Source: Phenylobacterium montanum (GTDB lineage: Bacteria > Pseudomonadota > Alphaproteobacteria > Caulobacterales > Caulobacteraceae). From it: 64,000 bases of DNA. The notes beneath the pieces were generated by a model. It searched no databases. It was not told where the DNA came from and was given only the letters and a program-made list of their open reading frames with translations. Position 1 is the stretch's first letter, and every line of letters starts with the position of its first letter. This document shows, piece by piece, positions 40,944-50,156 of this stretch. The position numbers were made by a program, and so were the translations under genes. The stretch spans positions 4,310,501 to 4,374,500 of the forward strand of contig NZ_CP073078.1 of NCBI RefSeq assembly GCF_018135625.1, in the 5' to 3' direction.

Positions 40944-41335
40944 GCGCGCCCCTCCGCCACGGCCTTGAAGGCGGCCAAGCCCTGGTCCATCAGCGGCCCG
41001 ACCATCGCCGTGGCTTCCTGCGGCAGGAAGTCGCTGGTCCAGACCAGGCGGCATTTGCCCTCGCCGGCGGCTTCGACCTGCATGGCGGCGCTGTGATGGC
41101 TGAAGCGGCCCTCGATCACGCTGTAGGCGATGCGGCCGGCCTCGGGGTCCAGGGTGACGATGCGCTCGCGAGCCACCAGGCCACCCGCGAAGGTCACGGT
41201 GCGCACGTCGCCGTCGATATGGCTGTCGGTCAGGACGCCCGGAAAAGCGCGGGCGGCCTCGCCGGGGGCCTCGAGCAGGCGCCAGGCCGCGTCGGCGGGG
41301 GCGTCGAGGTCGATGGTGCGGATGATGGTCGCCAT
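40940..41335 (-). CDS. SRPBCC (Bet v 1-like) family protein
   Basis: A 131-residue START-like protein: ATIIRTIDLDAPADAAWRLL is the usual opening, with EGRFSHHSAAMQV and a C-terminal helix (MVGPLMDQGLAAFKAVAE). Fits the polyketide cyclase/dehydrase subgroup that binds hydrophobic ligands. The start at 41335 gives MATIIRT and avoids a doubtful 16-residue extension. First gene of a two-gene unit with the GFA gene and divergent from the AraC regulator. Confidence 0.88.
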   Translation of the reverse strand: MATIIRTIDLDAPADAAWRLLEAPGEAARAFPGVLTDSHIDGDVRTVTFAGGLVARERIVTLDPEAGRIAYSVIEGRFSHHSAAMQVEAAGEGKCRLVWTSDFLPQEATAMVGPLMDQGLAAFKAVAEGRA

Positions 41336-41427
41336 GGCTTGCTCCGTTTCTCGAAAGGCGTCGGCTGGCGAGGGTTTTCGCAAGGCCCACCCTTGGTGAC
41401 TTGGGGAAAAGGGCTAAGTTTCCGGCG

Positions 41428-42267
41428 ATGGACGAAACCCTGGCGAGCGCACAGCCGATCACCAGCCGCCTCCTGGCCGAGGGGGCCGGCTGGCGCGCTG
41501 AGGAGGTGATCTGCCGCTGCGGGCCTGACGATCCCGGTTTCGAAGAGGCGCACGATTGGACCGCGGTGGCGGCGGTGATGTCGGGGGTCTTCACCTATCG
41601 CACCTGGCAAGGCCGCGCGGTGCTGGCCCGCGGCGCCCTGATGCTGGGCGAGGCGGGCAAGTGCTTCGAATGCGGCCACGAGCACGGGATGGGCGATCGC
41701 TGCGTCTCGTTCCACTTCTCGCCGGCGTTCGCAGAGGATGTCGCTGGCGGCCTCGCCGGCGTGCGGCGCGCCGGGTTCGCGCGGCCGAGCCTGGCGCCGG
41801 TCGACAGCCTGGCGCCCCTGATGGTCGAGGCCCGGGCCCTGGCGGCCGCGCCGGACCCCCTGCGCGCAGAGCAGGCGGCCATCGCTATGGCCAGCGCGGC
41901 CCTGGCGGGCGACCAGGACGGGCGCCTCCAGCGGCCGAGCGCGCGGGAGGAGGCGCAGGCGGTGCAGGCGGCGCGGATCATCCAGCAGCGCTTCGCCGAG
42001 CCCCTGACCATAGCCGGCCTCGCCGCCGAGGTCGGGCTGAGCCGGCGCCGCTTCGCCACCGCCTTTCGCGCCACTCTGGGCGCGACGCCCTACCACTACA
42101 TCCTGGGCCGCCGGCTGGAGGCCGCCGCCGAGCGGCTGGCCGCGGGCGAGGACGGCGTGCTTCAGGTGGCGCTGGACTGCGGCTTCGGCGACCTGTCGGA
42201 ATTCACCCGCCGCTTCAGCGCCCGCTTCGGCCGCCCGCCGGCCCGCTGGCGGCGCGCCCGCGCCTAA
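41428..42267 (+). CDS. AraC-family transcriptional regulator
   Basis: A 279-residue regulator. The N-terminal part contains a cupin-like cap (EEAHDWTAVAAVMSGVFTYR) with a cysteine/histidine cluster (KCFECGHEHGMGDRC, about 78-92) unusual enough to suggest metal or thiol sensing. The C-terminal two helix-turn-helix motifs are AGLAAEVGLSRRRFATAF and VALDCGFGDLSEFTRRFSARFG. It is divergent from the SRPBCC-GFA pair across 92 nt and probably controls it. The start was set at the ATG because the region just before it is not conserved-looking. Confidence 0.9.
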   Translation: MDETLASAQPITSRLLAEGAGWRAEEVICRCGPDDPGFEEAHDWTAVAAVMSGVFTYRTWQGRAVLARGALMLGEAGKCFECGHEHGMGDRCVSFHFSPAFAEDVAGGLAGVRRAGFARPSLAPVDSLAPLMVEARALAAAPDPLRAEQAAIAMASAALAGDQDGRLQRPSAREEAQAVQAARIIQQRFAEPLTIAGLAAEVGLSRRRFATAFRATLGATPYHYILGRRLEAAAERLAAGEDGVLQVALDCGFGDLSEFTRRFSARFGRPPARWRRARA

Positions 42268-42351
42268 GGCCGCACCCGGCTTACAGAGAGTTAAGTTGCC
42301 TTCGTCCCGCGCTCCGCCAAGTCTGGCGGCCGCAAGAGGAGGGGACTGTTC

Positions 42352-43242
42352 ATGCTGGCGATCAAAGGCCTGACGCACGTCTATGCCAACGGCGTGCGCG
42401 CCCTGGACAATATCGACCTGGAGATTCCGCGGGGCATGTTCGGGCTCTTGGGTCCGAACGGGGCCGGCAAGTCGACCCTGATGCGCTCGATCGCCACCCT
42501 GCAGACCCCGACCTCGGGCAGTATCGTCTTCGACGGGATCGACGTGATCGCCGATCCAGAACGCCTGAGGCGCACCCTGGGCTACCTGCCGCAGGATTTC
42601 GGCGTCTATCCACGCGTCTCGGCCCTCGACATGCTGGACCACATGGCCGTGCTGAAAGGCGTGGCCGAGCCCAAGGCGCGCAAGGAGACGGTCGAGCGCC
42701 TCCTGGTCCAGACCAACCTGTGGGATGTGCGCAAGAAAGCCCTGGCCGGGTTTTCCGGCGGCATGCGTCAGCGCTTCGGCATCGCCCAGGCCCTGATCGG
42801 CGACCCCAAGCTTCTGATCGTCGACGAGCCCACGGCGGGTCTGGACCCCGAGGAGCGTAACCGCTTCCTCAACCTTTTGGCCGAGGTGGGCGAGAACGTG
42901 GTGGTGATTCTCTCGACGCACATCGTCGAGGACGTCTCGGACCTTTGCCCGCGCATGGCGGTGCTCGCCGACGGCAAGATCCGCCTGGAGGGCTCGCCGG
43001 GCGAGCTGATCGCCCGGCTGGACGGGCGGGTTTGGCGCAAGACCATCGCCAAACCCGAGCTGGACAGCCTCCGCGGCCGCCACGAGGTGATCGCCACCCG
43101 CCTGTTCGCCGGCGCCACCCTGGTGTTCATCACCGCCGACCACGATCCCGGCGAGGGCTTCGAGCCTGCCCAGCCGGGACTGGAGGCGGTCTATTTCACC
43201 ACCCTGGCCGCCGCCCGGCGCCGCGCCGCCGTCGCTGCGTGA
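42352..43242 (+). CDS. ABC transporter ATP-binding protein
   Basis: A 296-residue ATPase: Walker A GPNGAGKST, Q-loop GYLPQDFGVY, signature FSGGMRQR, Walker B LLIVDEPTAGLDP and H-loop ILSTHIVEDVS. It ends with a C-terminal extension of about 90 residues that fits drug/peptide-export ATPases. It lies 10 nt ahead of the permease-aminopeptidase fusion and should drive it. Confidence 0.95.
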   Translation: MLAIKGLTHVYANGVRALDNIDLEIPRGMFGLLGPNGAGKSTLMRSIATLQTPTSGSIVFDGIDVIADPERLRRTLGYLPQDFGVYPRVSALDMLDHMAVLKGVAEPKARKETVERLLVQTNLWDVRKKALAGFSGGMRQRFGIAQALIGDPKLLIVDEPTAGLDPEERNRFLNLLAEVGENVVVILSTHIVEDVSDLCPRMAVLADGKIRLEGSPGELIARLDGRVWRKTIAKPELDSLRGRHEVIATRLFAGATLVFITADHDPGEGFEPAQPGLEAVYFTTLAAARRRAAVAA

Positions 43243-43252
43243 GGCCAGACTC

Positions 43253-46200
43253 ATGTTCGGCAAGATCGCGGCCTTCGAATTCCGCTACCAGGTGCGCCAG
43301 CCCTTGTTCTGGGTGGCCGGGGTGCTGTTCTTCCTCCTGACCTTCGGCGCGGTGACCTCCGATGTGATCCAGATCGGCAACACCGCGAACATCCATGTGA
43401 ACTCGCCGGCCAACATCGCCCAACTCGGCCTGTTCATGGCGTTGGTTTACTTGTTCGTCTGCGCCGCCTTTGTGGCCAATGTGCTGCTGCGCGACGACGA
43501 GACCGGCTTCGGCGCCATCGTGCGCGCCACGCCGATGGGCAAGTTCGATTACCTCTATGGCCGCTTCACCGGCGCGTTCCTGGCGGCGGCGCTGGGCTTT
43601 TTGGTCGTTCCCCTGGCGATCTTCGTCGGCTCGCTGGCGCCCTGGGTGGACTCCGAAAAGCTGGGTCCGAACCGACTGTCCGACTACGCCTATCTCTATG
43701 GCGTGCTCGGCGTGCCGACAGTGTTCGCCACCTCCGCCATATGCTTCGCTGCGACCAGCGCCGCCCGCTCGATGGCGGGGACTTTCCTGGTGGTGATCGC
43801 GGTCTTCGTCGCTTTCACCGTCAGCAACGCGGTCATCGCCGCCAAGCCTGAGCTGCGCCACGTGGTGGTGATCTGGGAGCCCACGGGACTGCGCGCCTAT
43901 GGCGATGCGATCCGCTACTGGACGGCGGCCGAACGCAACGCGGGGCAGCCGCCGGTCGTGGGCGTGCTGCTGATGAACCGGGTGCTGTGGGGCGCCCTCG
44001 GACTTGCGGCCCTGGCCGCGACCTACCCGCTGTTCCAGACCACGCCGCGGGGAAGCAAGGCCGCCAAGGCGCAGGTCACCGCGCCGGACGGCCCCTCATC
44101 AGCGCCGGCGGGCACGGCGGCTACATTGCCCAAGCCGGTGTTCGATGGGCGCGCCGCCTGGGCGCAGTTCGTCGTCCGCACTCGGCTGGAGATGGGCCAG
44201 GTGTTCAAGAGCGTGGTCTTCCTTGCGCTGATGGCGCTGGGCCTGGCGTTCTCGGCCGGCAACATGCTGAACACCGAAACCGCCTATGGCGCGCCGCCCT
44301 ATCTGCTGACGCGGCTGGCCATCAACGCTACGCTGGGCGCGTTCAACCTGTTCCCGATCCTGATCGCGATTTTCTATGCCGGCGAGCTGGTCTGGCGGGA
44401 GCGCGACCGCAAGACTCAGGAAATCATCGACGCCTCGGCCCTGCCGGACTGGGCCTTTGTCGCGCCCAAGGTGATCGCGATCAGCCTGGTGCTGATCTCG
44501 ACATACCTGGTCAGCGTCGCGCTCGCCCTTTCGATCCAGGTCCTGACCGGCGTTCATGACTTCCACCTCGGCGAATACCTGGTCTGGTACGTGCTGCCCA
44601 ACGCGGCGGATGCGATCCTGATCGCGTCGTTGGCGGTGTTCGTCCAGGCGATCGTCCCGCACAAGTTCTGGGGCTGGGGAGTGATGCTGATCTACATGAT
44701 CGCGCTCATCTCCGTCGACGCCATGGGCTTTGAGGACAAGCTCTACCAGTACGGCCAGGGGCCGATCGTGCCCCTGTCGGACATGAACGGCCAGGGCCAC
44801 TACTGGATCGCGGCGACCTGGTTCCGCGCCTACTGGTCCGGGTTCGCCCTGATGCTGCTGGTGCTTTCGCACGCCCTGTGGCGGCGGGGGACCGAGACCC
44901 GGCTCGGGCCGCGTCTGAGGCGTCTACCCGGACGGTTGCTGGGACCGGCCGGGATCATCGCGGGCTTGGGCGCGGCGGTATTCGTCGGGACCGGCGTGTT
45001 CATCTTCTTGAACACCCACGTCTGGAACGCCTTCGAGACCAAGATCGACATCGAGCGGCGGACCGCCGACCACGAAAAGGCGGTCAAGGGCCTGGAGCCC
45101 CTGCCAGTCCCGGCCGTGACCGACATCAAGATGGCGGTGCAGGTCTATCCGCACGAACACCGGCTGACGGCTGCCGGAACCTACCGGCTGGTCAACCGCA
45201 GCGGCCAGCCGATCTCGCTGGTGCACATCTACAACGACATCGACGCCGACACGACGATCGACATGCCCGGCGCGCACCTGGCCAAGGACTATCCGCGCTT
45301 CCACGACGCCGACTGGCGCTTCGACCGGCCGCTGCAGCCGGGCCAGACGGCGGTGCTGAACTTCACCACCCATGTGGGCCACCGGGGATTCCGCAACAAC
45401 GACGTTCCCTCCAACGGGCCCGGGGCGGGCCAGGTGGTGGACAACGGGACCTTCATCACCAGCCAGGGCTTTGCGCCGCAGCTCGGCGTGGATCCCTCGA
45501 CCTTCCTGCAGGACCGCGGCAAGCGGCGCAAATACGGCCTGACGCCAGAAGTGCGGATGGCCAAGCTGGAGGACCTGTCGGCCCGTCGCTTCAACCTGAC
45601 GGCCAGCCCGACGGACTGGGTCAATTCCGACATCACCCTGACCACCGACGCCGACCAGACCCCGATCGCGCCGGGCGACAAGATCAGCGATGCGACGGCA
45701 GGCGGCCGGCGCACGGCCGAGTTCAAGAGCGCCGCCCCGCTCCTGGCCTTTTTCTCGATCCAGTCGGCGCGCTACGTCGAAAAGCATGAGCCCTACAAGG
45801 GCATCGACATCGGGGTCTATTACGACCCGCAGCACCCCTACAATGTCGACCGGATGATCGCGGCGGCCAAGGCCAGCTTCGACTACTACCAGGCCAATTT
45901 CAGCCCCTATCAGTTCCACCAGCTGCGCTTCATCGAGTTCCCCGACTATGCGCGCTTCGCCCAGTCCTTCGCCAATACGGTGCCGTGGTCCGAGAGCCTG
46001 GGCTTCATCACCGACCTGCGCGACCCGGACCATATCGACTACGTCACCTATGTCGGGGCGCACGAGATCGGCCACCAGTGGTGGGCGCACCAGCTGATCG
46101 GCTCCTATCAGCAGGGGGTGACGATGCTGGACGAGACCCTGGCCCAGTATTCGGCCCTGATGGTGATGGAGAAGCTGTACGGGCCAGACAAGATCCGCCG

Positions 46201-46855
46201 GTTCCTGAAGTACGAGCTGGACAACTACCTGAGGAACCGCGGCGGCGAGATCATCGAGGAGCTGCCGCTGAATCGCGTCGAGAACCAGCCCTACATCCAC
46301 TACCGCAAGGGCTCGCTGGCCATGTACCTGTTGAAGGACCAGATCGGCGAGGACGCGGTCAACCGGGCCCTCAGGTCGATGCTCAAACAGTACGCCTTCC
46401 AGCACGCGCCCTATCCGCGCTCGACCGATCTGGTGGCAGCCTTCCGGGCCCAGGCGCCGGCGGGCAAGCAGGCCCTGATCACCGACCTGTTCGAGAAGAT
46501 CACGATCTACGACGTCAAGGCGACGGCGGTGCAGGTGAAGAAGCGCCCCGACGGCCGCTACGACGTGCGCCTGACGGTCAGCGCCAAGAAGGCCTATGCC
46601 GACGGCAAGGGCAAGGAGACCGAGGTTCCGCTGAACGGCGAAAGCTTCGATGTCGGCCTGTTCACCGCCAAGCCGGGCGACGGCAAGTTCGGCCACGAGA
46701 ACGTGGTGCTGTTCGACCGGCGGGTGTTGCACACTGGCGTGCAGAATTTCGACTTCGTGGTCGACAAGCGGCCGGCCTGGGCGGGGGTGGATCCCTACAA
46801 CAAGTGGATCGACCGCAATTCCGACGACAACCTGATCCAGGCGGAGAAGGGGTGA
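43253..46855 (+). CDS. ABC permease fused to M1 family aminopeptidase
   Basis: A 1200-residue fusion. The first 600 or so residues hold two sets of about six membrane helices, like two ABC-2 permease halves (e.g. LFWVAGVLFFLLTFGAV, IFVGSLAPWV, LFPILIAIFYAGELVWRERD), ending with a helix at about 564-585. The C-terminal periplasmic half is an M1 gluzincin: HEIGHQWW with zinc ligands His937 and His941 and Glu961 in LDETLAQY (spacing one longer than the common x18, as in other fused members I recall), and YRKGSLAMY for the catalytic tyrosine. It is paired with its own ATPase gene. It may couple substrate export to cleavage or sense peptides. Transport direction not shown. Confidence 0.92.
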   Translation: MFGKIAAFEFRYQVRQPLFWVAGVLFFLLTFGAVTSDVIQIGNTANIHVNSPANIAQLGLFMALVYLFVCAAFVANVLLRDDETGFGAIVRATPMGKFDYLYGRFTGAFLAAALGFLVVPLAIFVGSLAPWVDSEKLGPNRLSDYAYLYGVLGVPTVFATSAICFAATSAARSMAGTFLVVIAVFVAFTVSNAVIAAKPELRHVVVIWEPTGLRAYGDAIRYWTAAERNAGQPPVVGVLLMNRVLWGALGLAALAATYPLFQTTPRGSKAAKAQVTAPDGPSSAPAGTAATLPKPVFDGRAAWAQFVVRTRLEMGQVFKSVVFLALMALGLAFSAGNMLNTETAYGAPPYLLTRLAINATLGAFNLFPILIAIFYAGELVWRERDRKTQEIIDASALPDWAFVAPKVIAISLVLISTYLVSVALALSIQVLTGVHDFHLGEYLVWYVLPNAADAILIASLAVFVQAIVPHKFWGWGVMLIYMIALISVDAMGFEDKLYQYGQGPIVPLSDMNGQGHYWIAATWFRAYWSGFALMLLVLSHALWRRGTETRLGPRLRRLPGRLLGPAGIIAGLGAAVFVGTGVFIFLNTHVWNAFETKIDIERRTADHEKAVKGLEPLPVPAVTDIKMAVQVYPHEHRLTAAGTYRLVNRSGQPISLVHIYNDIDADTTIDMPGAHLAKDYPRFHDADWRFDRPLQPGQTAVLNFTTHVGHRGFRNNDVPSNGPGAGQVVDNGTFITSQGFAPQLGVDPSTFLQDRGKRRKYGLTPEVRMAKLEDLSARRFNLTASPTDWVNSDITLTTDADQTPIAPGDKISDATAGGRRTAEFKSAAPLLAFFSIQSARYVEKHEPYKGIDIGVYYDPQHPYNVDRMIAAAKASFDYYQANFSPYQFHQLRFIEFPDYARFAQSFANTVPWSESLGFITDLRDPDHIDYVTYVGAHEIGHQWWAHQLIGSYQQGVTMLDETLAQYSALMVMEKLYGPDKIRRFLKYELDNYLRNRGGEIIEELPLNRVENQPYIHYRKGSLAMYLLKDQIGEDAVNRALRSMLKQYAFQHAPYPRSTDLVAAFRAQAPAGKQALITDLFEKITIYDVKATAVQVKKRPDGRYDVRLTVSAKKAYADGKGKETEVPLNGESFDVGLFTAKPGDGKFGHENVVLFDRRVLHTGVQNFDFVVDKRPAWAGVDPYNKWIDRNSDDNLIQAEKG

Positions 46856-46885
46856 GGGGTTTCGGCGGGCCGCCGTTTCCAAATT

Positions 46886-46992
46886 CCTCTTCCTGAGGTG
46901 CTCGGCGCGCAGCGTCGAGCCTCAAAGGACGCAATCACGGAGCCGTCAATGCGTCCTTCGAGGCCCGCTGCGCGGGCGCCTCAGGATGAGGA
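46886..46992. repeat. Intergenic palindromic repeat element
   Basis: Imperfect inverted repeat: CCTCTTCCTGAGG...AAGGACGCA (46886-46933) faces TGCGTCCTT...AGGATGAGGA (46950-46992), each arm with an inner G/C hairpin such as GAGGCCCGC/GCGGGCGCCTC. This CCTCATCCTGAGG-to-GAAGGACGCA layout is the common mobile palindromic repeat of alphaproteobacterial intergenic DNA. It sits in the 323-nt gap after the fusion gene; the rest of that gap holds nothing I can name. Confidence 0.75.
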
Positions 46993-47178
46993 CCTATGTT
47001 GGATCGCTGAGCTTGGCGCCGGAGACGTTCGCCAGCGCCCAAAAAACAAAACCCGGAAGCGCTGAAGCGTAGTCACCGCGGACCAACGCACAAACTGCTT
47101 ATAGCCGCGATCCGCGAAGACTGCGGGACAAGTCGCATACCAGTTTTCGCGCCCTGCCTCACACAGGGTTTTGTCAGA

Positions 47179-47328
47179 TCACCAGGTGACGTGGCCGGTT
47201 GCGGTCAGAAGCCCGATCATCATCACGGCGCCGAGACCGATCATGATGACCATGACGGCCATGTCCATCATTTGCTCGGCGTTTTCGAATTTGGTGAACT
47301 TAGGCAGTTTGTGCATGGTGAGACGCAT
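47179..47328 (-). CDS. 49-residue small membrane protein
   Basis: Minus-strand ATG ending at 47328, with GGGGAAG 7 nt upstream, encodes MRLTMHKLPKFTKFENAE, a methionine-rich hydrophobic helix (MMDMAVMVIMIGLGAVMMIG) and a short tail ending HVTW. A second in-frame Met lies at codon 5. Basic residues precede the helix, so the N-terminus should be cytoplasmic. It is transcribed leftward from between tldD and the fusion gene. Not recognised; the methionine density could reflect metal binding or simply a small-helix composition. Confidence 0.6.
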   Translation of the reverse strand: MRLTMHKLPKFTKFENAEQMMDMAVMVIMIGLGAVMMIGLLTATGHVTW

Positions 47329-47454
47329 AGCAACTTCCCCATTGCTCCTAGGAAGCGAATCTGCGCCCGTCCGGCTCTATCAACAAGCTTGGCCACACGG
47401 AATGGATACTGACTGAGGCGCGGCGAACACAGTCCGCACCAGGCAAAACCCAGG

Positions 47455-48885
47455 TCAGACGCTCGTCCCGCCGACCGTCAGCCCCGTGATCTTCAGGCTG
47501 GGCTGGCCGACGCCCACCGGAACCCCCTGGCCCGCCTTGCCGCAGACGCCGATGCCCGGATCGAAGTCGAAGTCGTCGCCGATCATGGCCACGCGGGTCA
47601 GGGCGCTGGGGCCGTCGCCGATCAGGGTGGCCCCCTTGACCGGGCTGGTGACCTTGCCGTCCTCGACCAGATAGGCCTCGGTGCACTGGAAGACGAACTT
47701 GCCGTTGGTGATATCCACCTGGCCGCCGCCGAAATTGGCGCAGTAGAGGCCGCGCTTCATCGAGGCGATCATCTCCTCGCGCGGGGTGGTCCCCTGCAGC
47801 ATGCCGGTATTGGTCATGCGCGGCATGGGCATGTGGGCGTAGGACTGTCGCCGGCCATTGCCGGTGGCCTTCAGCCCCATCAGCCGCGCGCTCATGCGGT
47901 CGTGCATGTAGCCGACCAGGATGCCGTCCTCGATCAGGATAGTGCGCTCGGTGGGCGTGCCTTCGTCGTCGATGGTCAGCGAGCCGCGGCGGCCGGGAAT
48001 CGAGCCGTCGTCAAATACGGTCACGCCCGGAGCGGCCACCCGCTCGCCGATGCGCCCGGAAAAGGCGCTGGTGCCCTTGCGATTGAAGTCGCCCTCCAGG
48101 CCGTGGCCGACCGCCTCATGCAGCAAGACCCCGTTCCAGCCCGGGCCCAGCACTACGTCCATCTCGCCGGCCGGGCAGGCGACGGAGTCCAGGTTGACCA
48201 TGGCCTGGCGCAGGGCTTCCTCCACCTGGTCCTGCCACTTGTCGGGGGTGATCCAGGCCTCGAAGCCGGCGCGGCCGCCGGCGCCGGACGAGCCGCTCTC
48301 GCGCCGGCCGTCACGCTCGACGATCACCGAGACATTCAGTCGCACCAGGGGCCGCACGTCGCGCAGCAGGCCGCCGTCGGCGCGCAGGATCTCGACCACC
48401 CGCCGCTCGCCGGCCAGGGAGGCGGTGACCTGGACCACCCGCGGGTCCTTGGCCCGGGCGTAGGCGTCGATCTCCTGCAAGAGGGCGATCTTGTCGGAGA
48501 AGGCCGGCGAGGCCAGCGGGTCGTCGTCGCCATAGAGGCGGGTGTTGGTGGCGCGAGGGCCCTCGGCGGAGACGCCGCTGTAGCCGCGCTTGGCCAGGGC
48601 GGCCGAATCGGCGGCTCTGCGGATCGCGGCCTCGGAAATCTCCGAGGCGTGGGCGTAGCCGGCGGTCTCGTCCGCCACCACGCGCAGGCCGAACCCCTCA
48701 TTGACGTCATAATTGGCCGACTTCAGCCGGCCGTCGTCGAACACGAAGGCCTCGCTCTCGGAGCGCTCGACGAACAGCTCGCCGTCGTCGGCCCCGGCCA
48801 GGGCCTCGCCCAGGATAGAGCGCGCGCGATTCGCATCGACGCCGGCGGCGTCCAGGATTGACGGAGCGGAAGTGTGGGCGGTCAT
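47455..48885 (-). CDS. tldD: Metalloprotease TldD
   Basis: A 476-residue zinc protease subunit that works with TldE in processing peptides and in toxin-antitoxin turnover; TldE is not in this window. The metal motif is HEAVGHGLEGD (HExxxH). Conserved blocks GYMHDRMSARLMGLKATGNGRR-type (in two parts: VGYMHDRMSARLMGLKATGN and GRRQSYAHMPMPRMTNT) and the C-terminal GDDFDFDPGIGVCGKAGQ are present. Divergent from the oxidase operon. Confidence 0.95.
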   Translation of the reverse strand: MTAHTSAPSILDAAGVDANRARSILGEALAGADDGELFVERSESEAFVFDDGRLKSANYDVNEGFGLRVVADETAGYAHASEISEAAIRRAADSAALAKRGYSGVSAEGPRATNTRLYGDDDPLASPAFSDKIALLQEIDAYARAKDPRVVQVTASLAGERRVVEILRADGGLLRDVRPLVRLNVSVIVERDGRRESGSSGAGGRAGFEAWITPDKWQDQVEEALRQAMVNLDSVACPAGEMDVVLGPGWNGVLLHEAVGHGLEGDFNRKGTSAFSGRIGERVAAPGVTVFDDGSIPGRRGSLTIDDEGTPTERTILIEDGILVGYMHDRMSARLMGLKATGNGRRQSYAHMPMPRMTNTGMLQGTTPREEMIASMKRGLYCANFGGGQVDITNGKFVFQCTEAYLVEDGKVTSPVKGATLIGDGPSALTRVAMIGDDFDFDPGIGVCGKAGQGVPVGVGQPSLKITGLTVGGTSV

Positions 48886-49167
48886 GCGCGGCTCGCAAAA
48901 TCAAGGCTCAAGGCCTTCAACATAGGCCCGAGCCGCAGCTTGCGAAACCTTCGTGGCCCCCAGTTCCCCGAAGGGCGCTCCAATCTCTTGGCAAGCCTGG
49001 ACAGAGCGCGTATGCACGCCGCGAAGGCATGGGGGCTGGAATGCCTGGATCCTGAGCGAAGCGCGGGGTCGACAGGTCCGGCTTCCTGGGATTTATGTCT
49101 GCCGGTGGAGGGGGCAAGGCTCAAGCAGGGCCAGTCCTGGGACGTCGGCGAAGCGGATCGTGAGGAC

Positions 49168-50133
49168 ATGAGGGCTGAAGCTTTGTTGATGCGAAGGCTG
49201 CGAGGCGCCGCGGTGGCGCTCGGAACAGCCGCCCTGGCGGCGGGAACCAGCGTTTCGGCCTGGGCCGCGGATGCGGTCAACAACCCCGACATCGTCGGCC
49301 AGCCGGTCGATGGCGCCATGGGTCTCCAGCCGGCGCACTCGCCGCTGAAATTCCAGGCGATCGCTTTCCACGACCATCTGCTGCTGCCGATCATCACCGT
49401 CATCAGCCTGTTCGTGCTGGCGCTGCTGATGATCTGCGTCGTGCGCTTCAATAAGCGCGCCAATCCGGTTCCGGCCAAGTGGAGCCACAACACCCCGATC
49501 GAGATCCTCTGGACCACCGTTCCGGTGCTGATCCTGATGGTGATCGCGGTGTTCTCGTTCAAGCTGCTGTTCGCCTACCACGCCATGCCCAAGCCCGACC
49601 TGACGGTGAAGGCGACCGGCTACCAGTGGTACTGGGGCTATGAATATCCCGAGCAAAAGATCCCCGAGTTCACCTCCAACGTCCTGACCAAGGAGGATGC
49701 GGCGGCGCGCAACGAGCCGTACCTGCTGGCCGCCGACAAGGCGATGGTGGTGCCGGTGCACAAGACCGTGCATGTGCTGGTCACCGGCGCCGACGTGATC
49801 CACGACTTCGGCCTGCCGGCCTTCGGCATCAAGATCGACGCCGTGCCTGGGCGGATGAACGACGCCTGGTTCAACGCGGACAAGACCGGCATCTATTACG
49901 GCCAGTGCGACCAGCTCTGCGGCGTCAACCACGCCTTCATGCCGATCGAGATCAAGGTGGTGAGCCAGGCCGACTTCGACGCCTGGGTGGCCCAGCAGCA
50001 CGCGCCGGCGCCCGCCGCGACCCCGGCCGCCGCCCCGGCGCCGGCCGCCAAGCCCGCCGCCGGCAAGTCCGCGTCCGCCGCCGCGCCGCAGCACCTGGCG
50101 CTCAACACTCAAGCTAGCGTCGCAGCGCGCTGA
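49168..50133 (+). CDS. coxB: Cytochrome c oxidase subunit II (CuA)
   Basis: A 321-residue subunit carrying the binuclear CuA that receives electrons from cytochrome c. It has a signal sequence, two membrane helices (FHDHLLLPIITVISLFVLAL and TPIEILWTTVPVLILMVIAV) and a periplasmic cupredoxin domain with YQWYWGYEY. The CuA loop reads CDQLCGVNHAFMP (Cys247, Cys251, His255, Met258). The usual glutamate between the cysteines, a ligand of the subunit I/II magnesium site, is Gln249 here. The Ala/Pro-rich tail of about 50 residues is unusual in length. ATG at 49168 or 49189 possible; neither has a clear ribosome site. Confidence 0.94.
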   Translation: MRAEALLMRRLRGAAVALGTAALAAGTSVSAWAADAVNNPDIVGQPVDGAMGLQPAHSPLKFQAIAFHDHLLLPIITVISLFVLALLMICVVRFNKRANPVPAKWSHNTPIEILWTTVPVLILMVIAVFSFKLLFAYHAMPKPDLTVKATGYQWYWGYEYPEQKIPEFTSNVLTKEDAAARNEPYLLAADKAMVVPVHKTVHVLVTGADVIHDFGLPAFGIKIDAVPGRMNDAWFNADKTGIYYGQCDQLCGVNHAFMPIEIKVVSQADFDAWVAQQHAPAPAATPAAAPAPAAKPAAGKSASAAAPQHLALNTQASVAAR

Positions 50134-50156
50134 TCCCCGTTCGAGAGAGTTAGACC

